A stretch of DNA of 10,881 bases from contig CAMJVA010000037.1 of the NCBI GenBank assembly GCA_946409145.1, positions 1 through 10,881 of the forward strand, in the 5' to 3' direction. This document shows positions 5,919 through 10,881 of this stretch, piece after piece (the stretch's first letter is position 1; every line of letters starts with the position of its first letter). The notes beneath the pieces are model-generated. The model was not told the DNA's origin. It searched no databases and worked only from the letters and a program-made list of their open reading frames with translations. The translations under genes were made by a program, and so were the position numbers. The DNA is from an uncultured Enterococcus sp. (lineage in GTDB: Bacteria > Bacillota > Bacilli > Lactobacillales > Enterococcaceae).

Positions 5919-5975
5919 AAAAAAACACACAACATTTTTTTGATTAAGTTTCCAAAAAATGTCGTGTGTTTTTTT
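5919..5975 (-). terminator. Intrinsic terminator after the AraC-family regulator gene
   Basis: On the minus strand AAAAAACACACGACATTTTTT pairs (in parts) with AAAAAATGTTGTGTGTTTTTT, about 20 bp with one G-U pair, around a loop of about 13 bases, and ends in a T-run. It lies 22 bases past the regulator's stop codon. It separates the regulator from the importer operon, which therefore needs its own promoter. Confidence 0.88.
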
Positions 5976-5997
5976 AACAGTAATTTTTCTTTATATT

Positions 5998-6879
5998 TTA
6001 ATAATTGTTTTTCTCTCTTAAAGAGGTTTTATAAGCGATTTGTTTTTTCCGATATTGCAAAGGAGAAGTTTCAATATACTTTTTAAAAACCCTATTAAAA
6101 TAGGTCATATTATCATAGCCCACTGCCTTTCCTATTTCAGCAATACTATCTTCTGTATCTTCTAAAAGCTTTTGAGCTTTTTGAATTTTTTGGATATTAA
6201 TGAATTCTGTAATCGTATGTCCTGTGTTTTTTTTGAACAAGCGTGACAAGTAAAACTTATCTAAATAAAAAATTCTCGCTAATTCATCTAAAGAACCCAC
6301 TGTGGCATAATTTTCCCGAATGTATTGGGTTAATTGATCTACTACTTCATTGCCTTCAGCCCGGGTTTTTTTAGGAATTTCTTCCATGGAGCCACTGTAT
6401 TTTAAGCGCATTAAATACACCATGAGTTCGGCCATTTTTAATCCTGCTGCTGCTTGGAAGATGAAATGTTTATCGTTTACTTCTTGGGCTAAATCAGCAA
6501 AAAGTTGCGCAACAAATTCTTGATCACTTTTAGGAATTTGAATGACTCCCCAATTTTTAGCAAAAAAATCTTCTAAGTTAATCCCAAATGGAGAAAGTTG
6601 ATCTGTAAATTTTTCATTTTCAAAAAGTAATAACACCCGGTCGTGGTAAATATATTTATCCGAAAAAGTATTGTGAACTTGTCCAGAATTCACTAAAACC
6701 ATACTCCCTGGCTTTAAAGCGAAAGTTTGATCTTCAATAAAAAAATACCGTCTGCCAGAAATAAAATATTGAATTTCAAACTCTGGATGCCAATGTTTAA
6801 TCATATTATATTCACCGTCTCGTGTACAACGGTCAACACTTAATCCATTCATCATGCCTGAATAAATAGTATGTTTCAT
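5998..6879 (-). CDS. AraC-family transcriptional regulator with cupin sensor domain
   Basis: A 293-residue regulator of normal two-domain build. Residues about 20-90 form the cupin-like sensing domain, with HWHPEFEIQYFISG and the strand KPGSMVLVNSGQVHNTF, typical of AraC proteins that bind sugars. The C-terminal DNA-binding domain (about 180-280) holds two helix-turn-helix motifs: SLDELARIFYLDKFYLSRLF (196-215), and IAEIGKAVGY with the family signature YFNRVFKKYIETSPLQYR (260-277). The start at 6879 follows AAAGGAG by 7 bases. A possible -10 box TATAAA lies at 6924-6919 without a clear -35. Lying directly before the importer operon on the same strand, it is most likely that operon's regulator, probably an activator responding to an imported or processed oligosaccharide. 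The ligand cannot be read from the sequence. Confidence 0.9.
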   Translation of the reverse strand: MKHTIYSGMMNGLSVDRCTRDGEYNMIKHWHPEFEIQYFISGRRYFFIEDQTFALKPGSMVLVNSGQVHNTFSDKYIYHDRVLLLFENEKFTDQLSPFGINLEDFFAKNWGVIQIPKSDQEFVAQLFADLAQEVNDKHFIFQAAAGLKMAELMVYLMRLKYSGSMEEIPKKTRAEGNEVVDQLTQYIRENYATVGSLDELARIFYLDKFYLSRLFKKNTGHTITEFINIQKIQKAQKLLEDTEDSIAEIGKAVGYDNMTYFNRVFKKYIETSPLQYRKKQIAYKTSLREKNNY

Positions 6880-6930
6880 TTTTCTACTCCTTTAGAAACA
6901 CTCCGCTTGCTTTATTGTTTTATATGTATG

Positions 6931-6958
6931 AAAAGTGGAACTTTTTTGTCCCACTTTT
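6931..6958 (-). terminator. Second hairpin after glmM (GTGGGAC type)
   Basis: On the minus strand AAAAGTGGGAC-AAAAAA-GTTCCACTTTT forms an 11-bp stem with one G-U pair. Its T-run is part of the stem, so it works best as a backup terminator. It lies immediately before the probable promoter of the AraC gene and shares its GGGACAAAA core with the hairpin at 6970-7027. Confidence 0.6.
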
Positions 6959-6969
6959 AAAAGTTTAAG

Positions 6970-7027
6970 AAAGGCAGGTGCAAAAGCAGTCTTTCCTTAA
7001 GAAACCCTCTGCTTTTGTCCCGCCTTT
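6970..7027 (-). terminator. Terminator hairpin after glmM
   Basis: On the minus strand AAAGGCGGGACAAAAGCAG pairs with CTGCTTTTGCACCTGCCTTT (a small bulge near GGGA), about 18 bp, with a small inner TTTC-TTAAG-GAAA hairpin at the tip. It starts 5 bases after the glmM stop codon. The T-tract after it is weak (CTTAAACTTTT), which may be why a second hairpin follows. It ends the cdaA-cdaR-glmM transcript. Confidence 0.75.
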
Positions 7028-7032
7028 TATGA

Positions 7033-8388
7033 TTAGTCGATGCCGATTTCTTCTCGAACTACTTGAGCAATTTTTTCTACATAATAATCTACTTTTTCTA
7101 CTGTTGGAGCTTCAGCCATGACCCGAAGTAAAGGTTCTGTTCCAGAAGGACGAACTAAAATCCGACCATCTCCGGCCATTTCACTTTCTGCTTCTTCAAT
7201 GGCTTTTTTAATAGCAGGAACTTCCATAGCCCCGTTTTTATCACTGACTTTAATATTCACCAAACGTTGTGGGTATTCAGTAATGCCAGCGGCTAGTTCA
7301 GATAATTTAAGACCAGTTTGTTTCATAATCGAAAGAAGTTGAATACCTGAAAGCATCCCGTCTCCTGTAGTATTGAAATCTAAAAAGATCATATGACCAG
7401 ATTGTTCTCCACCAAAGTTATAATCACTTTTCTTCATTTCTTCTACCACGTAACGGTCCCCAACTTTAGTCGTTGCTACTTCTATTCCGGCTTCTTCTAA
7501 AGCTTTATAAAAACCAAGGTTACTCATGACAGTGGCCACTACGGTATTCTTTTTCAACCGTTTTTTCTCAGCTAAAAATTTTGCACAAATGTACATAATT
7601 TTATCCCCATCAACAATATTGCCTAATTCATCTACAGCAATCACTCGGTCTCCGTCTCCATCAAAAGCTAACCCTACGTCAGCATTTTTTTCTAAGACAA
7701 AGTCCCGTAATTTTTCAGGATGAGTGGAGCCTACTCCGTCATTAATATTTAAACCATTAGGACTTGTGCCCATGGTATAAAAATCAGCTTCTAAATCGGC
7801 AAATAAGCGGTTCACTGTGGTTCCTGTAGCTCCATTTGCTGCATCGACACACACTGTTAACCCAGAAAGATCTCCTGGAACTGTTTGTCTTAAAAATTGC
7901 GCATATTTTAATAAGCCTTCTGGATAATCATCCACTGTTCCAAGTCCTTCTGCTGAGGGTCTTGGTAAAGTATCTGTTGGGGCATCTAAAAGTGCTTCAA
8001 TTTCAAGTTCTTGATCATCTACTAATTTGTAGCCATCGGAACCGAAAAATTTAATACCATTATCTGCTGCTGGATTATGTGAAGCTGAAATCATCACCCC
8101 AGCGGCAGCTTTTTGCACTCGCGTTAAATAAGCTACTCCGGGAGTTGAAATCACTCCTAGACGAAAAACTTCAATCCCAACAGAAAGCAATCCAGAGATT
8201 AAAGACATCTCTAATAATTCTCCAGAAATTCTTGTATCTCTTGCTACTAGAACACGAGGCATACCTTCTCCTGTATGATGGCGAGATAAAACATAACCAC
8301 CACAACGACCTAATTTAAAGGCCAATTCTGGAGTGAGCTCTTGATTGGCTACTCCTCTAACCCCGTCTGTTCCAAAATATTTTCCCAT
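7033..8388 (-). CDS. glmM: Phosphoglucosamine mutase
   Basis: Converts glucosamine 6-phosphate to glucosamine 1-phosphate, the step before UDP-N-acetylglucosamine and thus peptidoglycan; cytoplasmic. The 451-residue protein has all four expected parts of the alpha-phosphohexomutase family: the active phosphoserine loop SASHNP (Ser103 is the phosphorylated residue), the magnesium loop DGDGDR (243-248), the sugar loop GGEQSGH (326-332) and the phosphate-binding loop RPSGTEP (413-419). The start MGKYFGTDGVRG is typical, and AGGAG precedes the ATG by 7 bases. It follows cdaR by 23 bases in the usual Firmicute order cdaA-cdaR-glmM. In relatives GlmM binds and inhibits CdaA, coupling cell-wall precursor supply to c-di-AMP; this is family knowledge, not seen here. 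Two hairpins end the operon. Confidence 0.98.
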   Translation of the reverse strand: MGKYFGTDGVRGVANQELTPELAFKLGRCGGYVLSRHHTGEGMPRVLVARDTRISGELLEMSLISGLLSVGIEVFRLGVISTPGVAYLTRVQKAAAGVMISASHNPAADNGIKFFGSDGYKLVDDQELEIEALLDAPTDTLPRPSAEGLGTVDDYPEGLLKYAQFLRQTVPGDLSGLTVCVDAANGATGTTVNRLFADLEADFYTMGTSPNGLNINDGVGSTHPEKLRDFVLEKNADVGLAFDGDGDRVIAVDELGNIVDGDKIMYICAKFLAEKKRLKKNTVVATVMSNLGFYKALEEAGIEVATTKVGDRYVVEEMKKSDYNFGGEQSGHMIFLDFNTTGDGMLSGIQLLSIMKQTGLKLSELAAGITEYPQRLVNIKVSDKNGAMEVPAIKKAIEEAESEMAGDGRILVRPSGTEPLLRVMAEAPTVEKVDYYVEKIAQVVREEIGID

Positions 8389-8411
8389 GGTAATACTCCT
8401 TTTAAATTAAA

Positions 8412-9509
8412 TTATTCAGCCGATGACTCAGTAGATTCACTTGATTTAGTGTCGCTACTGGTACTGGTTTCACTGGTACTTTTTGTTTCACTAGTGGTAC
8501 TACTTGGTGTAGTTGAACTAGCTGGTGGTGTATTTAGTGTGCTAGATGACGTTGTCGTGTTATTTTCAAAAACGGGAATAGCTAACACTTCAATCACTTC
8601 TGGATCATACGTCACTTGATCGTCACTTGGTAACGTTACTTTCACACTTTGTTGCATCCGAATGTTGGTCACATCTACTGGTAAAGTAATTTCTGATAAA
8701 TCCCCTAAAGCAGAGGCAGAACCTGTTGCTGAAACAGTTTTTACATTTCCTTGAAAAACAAAACTTTTAATACCAGAAGAAAGTTTTCCTGTTTGTTCAA
8801 AACTTACGGGAATTTCTTTTTCTGGTGCAGTGACCGTGACTTTGGCTTTCACTTTTTCAGGATCAATGGTCACTGGTAAAACTTCTCCTTTTTCATCCAC
8901 TGCTTGTAAAGTGACTTCTTCTTCATAATCTTCATTCACTGAACGAGTTGAATTCAGTTTTGCTTGAATTTCAGCAATTTGTGTCATAGTTTGTTCCCCT
9001 GTGGTTACGGAGACTTCATTTTTATCTAAAGACACATTAGAAAGTTCATAACCATCTTGAAAAATACTTTTATCCACAATAGGTGTCACGGAAAATTCTT
9101 TTGTTACTTTGTTTTCAATCGTCACTGAAATAGTTGCTGGATCAATGACTGCTTCCACACCACTGGTTAAATTAGTGGCCCGTAAAATTACATCTACTGT
9201 TCCGGCACTTTGGGTCGTTAAATCTGCGACTACTTTAAACGTTCTTGTTTCATTACTTGCTTCTTGTGCTAATTTAATTCGATTCAAACTAGATAAATGA
9301 ACAGTAACTGTGTCTGGAAAACCAGAGACATAATACTTACTTTCATCATAATTTACTTCAATGGGTACGTCGTAAACAGTGGTGTCATAAGTTTGCGCTG
9401 TTTGGGTGACTCGAGTGCCGGAATTAGAATTAGCATTGAAGAACAAAAGTAAGGCAAAAAGAAGGGCTAAAAAACTATAGAAAAATTTATTGCGTAACAC
9501 TTTTTCCAT
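8412..9509 (-). CDS. cdaR: YbbR-domain regulator of diadenylate cyclase
   Basis: A 365-residue membrane-anchored protein that modulates CdaA from outside the membrane. A short basic N-terminus and one membrane segment (residues about 9-25) are followed by about three YbbR-type beta domains (roughly 45-132, 138-227, 232-311), recognisable from repeats of the pattern V-x-V-T-I-x-N/P and the DPAT/DPEKV turns. Bacillus CdaR has four such domains, so this is a shorter version. The tail (about 317-365) is almost only Ser, Thr, Glu, Lys and Pro, a flexible low-complexity end possibly reaching into the cell wall. Its ATG overlaps the cdaA stop codon (TAATG) and GGAGG lies inside the end of cdaA, which suggests translational coupling. 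Confidence 0.93.
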   Translation of the reverse strand: MEKVLRNKFFYSFLALLFALLLFFNANSNSGTRVTQTAQTYDTTVYDVPIEVNYDESKYYVSGFPDTVTVHLSSLNRIKLAQEASNETRTFKVVADLTTQSAGTVDVILRATNLTSGVEAVIDPATISVTIENKVTKEFSVTPIVDKSIFQDGYELSNVSLDKNEVSVTTGEQTMTQIAEIQAKLNSTRSVNEDYEEEVTLQAVDEKGEVLPVTIDPEKVKAKVTVTAPEKEIPVSFEQTGKLSSGIKSFVFQGNVKTVSATGSASALGDLSEITLPVDVTNIRMQQSVKVTLPSDDQVTYDPEVIEVLAIPVFENNTTTSSSTLNTPPASSTTPSSTTSETKSTSETSTSSDTKSSESTESSAE

Positions 9510-10399
9510 TATTTTTTACCTCCTTTACTAATGCCATCAATAAATTGTTGGAGGATATTTTTTCGGCGAACCTCTTTGTCTTCCACATCTCCCACTAATT
9601 CTTCGTGAAGAATTTTTAAATACTCATCTTGGGTTAAATGCGGAATAAAAGTATTGTTCAAAGTAATACTCACGTCTCCTGTTTCTTCTGAAACCACAAA
9701 CGTTAACGCATCAGAAACTTCACTAATTCCCACAGCAGCTCTATGTCTTGTGCCAAATTCTTTTGGAATGAGTTGGCTCTCTGATAAAGGCAAGTAGGCA
9801 CAAGAAACGGCAATTTTATTATTTTTAATAATAACTGCCCCATCATGTAAGGGAGTGTTGGGAATAAATATATTAATTAGAAGTTCTCCAGTAATATCTG
9901 CATCTAGGGGAATTCCTGTTTCAATATACTCATCTAATCCAGCATTTCTTTCAATAGTGACTAAAGCGCCAATTTTTCGTTTAGACATATATTGAATGGC
10001 TTTATCAAAAGCTTGGACCATTTGATCTTCATCAGAAATCTCTTTTTTAGTTTTAGTCCAAAAAGAAGAGCGTCCAATATGTTCTAAACCTCGCCGAACT
10101 TCCGGTTGAAAAATAATGATTACCGCAATAACTCCATAAGTAATGACTTGGTCCATGAGCCATTTTACCGTGTTTAAGCCGATAATTCCGGCTACCATTC
10201 GTAAAATGAAAAACACAGCCACTCCTTTTAAAAGTTGAACGGCTTTTGTCCCGCGAATTAGCATAATGAGTTTGTAAACTACAAACCACACTACTAAAAT
10301 ATCCAAAATATTCGCTAAAAATCGCCAGGATAAAATATTTGTGGAAAAAATTTCTGCCCAATAAGCTCCGTCAAATAAACGTGTAAAATCAAAATTCAT
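9509..10399 (-). CDS. cdaA: Membrane-bound diadenylate cyclase (c-di-AMP synthase)
   Basis: Makes cyclic di-AMP from two ATP; the product controls potassium and osmolyte uptake and cell-wall homeostasis. The 296-residue protein has three N-terminal membrane segments (about 29-48, 56-76, 84-97), then a cytoplasmic cyclase (DisA_N) domain from about residue 100. The catalytic motifs are intact: DGA in PLHDGAVI (186-188) and RHR in GTRHRAAVGISE (218-220), together with the conserved FQPEVRRGLEHIGR block (97-110). The ATG at 10399 is chosen because AGAGG precedes it by 7 bases; an upstream in-frame ATG at 10429 lacks a site and adds an unusual charged extension. It is the first gene of the cdaA-cdaR-glmM operon, with an extended -10 promoter about 35 bases upstream. 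Confidence 0.97.
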   Translation of the reverse strand: MNFDFTRLFDGAYWAEIFSTNILSWRFLANILDILVVWFVVYKLIMLIRGTKAVQLLKGVAVFFILRMVAGIIGLNTVKWLMDQVITYGVIAVIIIFQPEVRRGLEHIGRSSFWTKTKKEISDEDQMVQAFDKAIQYMSKRKIGALVTIERNAGLDEYIETGIPLDADITGELLINIFIPNTPLHDGAVIIKNNKIAVSCAYLPLSESQLIPKEFGTRHRAAVGISEVSDALTFVVSEETGDVSITLNNTFIPHLTQDEYLKILHEELVGDVEDKEVRRKNILQQFIDGISKGGKK

Positions 10400-10433
10400 A
10401 GCAAAACCTCTTTCCCTTTGAGATTCCAAAAAT

Positions 10434-10442
10434 AGTATAGCA
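10434..10442 (-). promoter_or_regulatory. Extended -10 promoter of the cdaA-cdaR-glmM operon
   Basis: TGCTATACT on the minus strand is an extended -10 box (TG-N-TATACT). No good -35 box is seen at 16-18 bases (ACAACC is nearest). It lies between the stop codon of the HAD gene and the cdaA start. Because no terminator follows the HAD gene, cdaA may also receive read-through. Confidence 0.6.
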
Positions 10443-10467
10443 TAAATCTAATTATGGTTGTTTTTTT

Positions 10468-10881
10468 CTACGAGTTTTTTAAAATTTTTGGAAGCTCTTT
10501 TAAACACTTAATTTCAAAAGTAGGGGAAATATCAGTGGTATTTTTTATTTCTTTCGGGTTATACCACACGCTTTCAATTTGGCTTAAAAAACCTCCTTTA
10601 ATATCTGAACTTAAAGAATCCCCAATAATTAAAGCTTCTTCTTTTTCTTGAGGAATAGTGGCAAAAACTTCATTGAAAAATTGTGGATCAGGTTTTTGGA
10701 CTCCTAACTCTTCGGAAATAAAAACTTCATTGAAAAAGACATCTAAGCCACTTTTTTTAAGGCGATTTTTTTGCGTTACTGCCACACCATTGGTTACCAC
10801 ATATAAGGCATAATTTCCTGATAAATCACCTAAAATTTCTTTTGCTTCAGGAACTAATTTATTCGCTTCAATTAAATAATT
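10468..10881 (-). CDS. HAD hydrolase, YjjG/YfnB-type nucleotidase, 5' end outside window
   Basis: The last 137 residues of a HAD-superfamily phosphatase; the reading frame stays open to the window edge, so the N-terminus with the nucleophile motif DxDxT is missing from view. Visible motifs are II in VVTNGVAVTQ (28-37 of the visible part), III with the Lys in GVQKPDPQFF (60-69), and IV in IIGDSLSSDIKGG (85-97), with the ESVWYN segment after it. The TNG-x3-TQ-x2-RL and LGVQKPD wording fits the YjjG/YfnB group of pyrimidine 5'-nucleotidases, which act as house-cleaning enzymes on non-standard nucleotides. Other HAD phosphatases are possible without the cap domain in view. A GTG at 10800 is not the start, since motif II begins upstream of it. 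No terminator separates it from cdaA, 68 bases away. Confidence 0.85.
   Translation of the reverse strand, partial: NYLIEANKLVPEAKEILGDLSGNYALYVVTNGVAVTQKNRLKKSGLDVFFNEVFISEELGVQKPDPQFFNEVFATIPQEKEEALIIGDSLSSDIKGGFLSQIESVWYNPKEIKNTTDISPTFEIKCLKELPKILKNS

Larger units (their letters stand above)
5669..5951. repeat. Pair of 13-base inverted repeats at 5669-5681 and 5939-5951
   Basis: TTTGATTAAGTTT occurs at 5939-5951 on the plus strand, in the loop of the AraC terminator. Its exact reverse complement, AAACTTAATCAAA, occurs at 5669-5681, just upstream of the -35-proximal cre candidate. The copies are about 270 bases apart. They could be two operator copies that allow DNA looping, or, in a read-through transcript, pairing segments. 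The AT-rich background makes chance less unlikely than the length suggests. Confidence 0.45.
5564..5997 (-). other. 434-base regulatory gap between regulator and importer operon
   Basis: No convincing gene lies here. Reading along the minus strand it holds the terminator of the AraC gene (5975-5919), an AT-rich stretch with two touching inverted repeats (5820-5783), a 16-base palindrome (5701-5686), the operon promoter (5658-5631) with two cre-like sites, and a 5' leader of about 60 bases ending in GGAGG. The arrangement suits control by the neighbouring AraC regulator plus CcpA. Confidence 0.75.

Noticed and set aside
8341..8619. A 92-codon plus-strand reading frame opposite the end of cdaR and the start of glmM.
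   Set aside because: Its Leu/Val/Ser repeats are the antisense image of the Ser/Thr-rich tail codons of cdaR; no ribosome binding site or family resemblance.
10053..10361. A 102-codon minus-strand reading frame in another frame within cdaA.
   Set aside because: It lies wholly inside the coding sequence of an intact cdaA with all catalytic motifs, and its sequence shows no domain.
1..10881. CRISPR arrays, tRNA or rRNA genes, insertion sequences, phage genes or defence systems.
   Set aside because: None was seen on either strand; every sizeable stretch is accounted for by the genes and regulatory gap listed.

Overview
The window is AT-rich DNA from a low-GC Firmicute, most likely a lactic acid bacterium of the Enterococcus/Vagococcus type. 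This rests on the canonical cdaA-cdaR-glmM cluster, the character of the GlmM and CdaA proteins, strong AGGAG-type ribosome binding sites, and intergenic hairpins with a GGGACAAAA core. The genus is an inference. All eleven recognised genes lie on the minus strand, so transcription runs from high to low coordinates.

Layout in order of transcription. (1) 10881-10468: the 3' part of a HAD hydrolase of the YjjG/YfnB nucleotidase type, cut by the window edge. (2) 10399-7033: the housekeeping operon cdaA-cdaR-glmM (diadenylate cyclase, its membrane-anchored YbbR-domain regulator, phosphoglucosamine mutase). It has an extended -10 promoter in front and two hairpins behind. (3) 6879-5998: an AraC-family regulator with its own terminator. 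(4) 5997-5564: a 434-base gap rich in regulatory signals, with a good promoter, two candidate CcpA (cre) sites and several inverted repeats. (5) 5563-1856: a carbohydrate ABC importer operon of solute-binding lipoprotein, two permeases and a small RDD-family membrane protein. A terminator-like hairpin separates the lipoprotein gene from the permeases. (6) 1758-613: a cytoplasmic GH105-type unsaturated glycuronyl hydrolase, set off from the importer by another terminator-like hairpin and followed by a strong terminator. (7) 463-11: a universal stress protein with its own promoter.

Working model for the accessory locus: the AraC regulator senses a sugar or oligosaccharide and controls the divided operon, with CcpA repressing it when better sugars are present. 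The lipoprotein and permeases bring in short oligosaccharides carrying an unsaturated uronic acid, as made by pectin/rhamnogalacturonan lyases. The GH105 enzyme removes the unsaturated residue inside the cell. Neither the ATPase of the importer nor a polysaccharide lyase is encoded here. The importer probably uses a shared MsmX/MsmK-type ATPase encoded elsewhere, and the cell may scavenge fragments released by other organisms.

I do not see a wholly new kind of system. The points most worth a second look are the regulatory gap, the internal hairpins that appear to tune expression within the operon, and the RDD protein inside a sugar-import operon.
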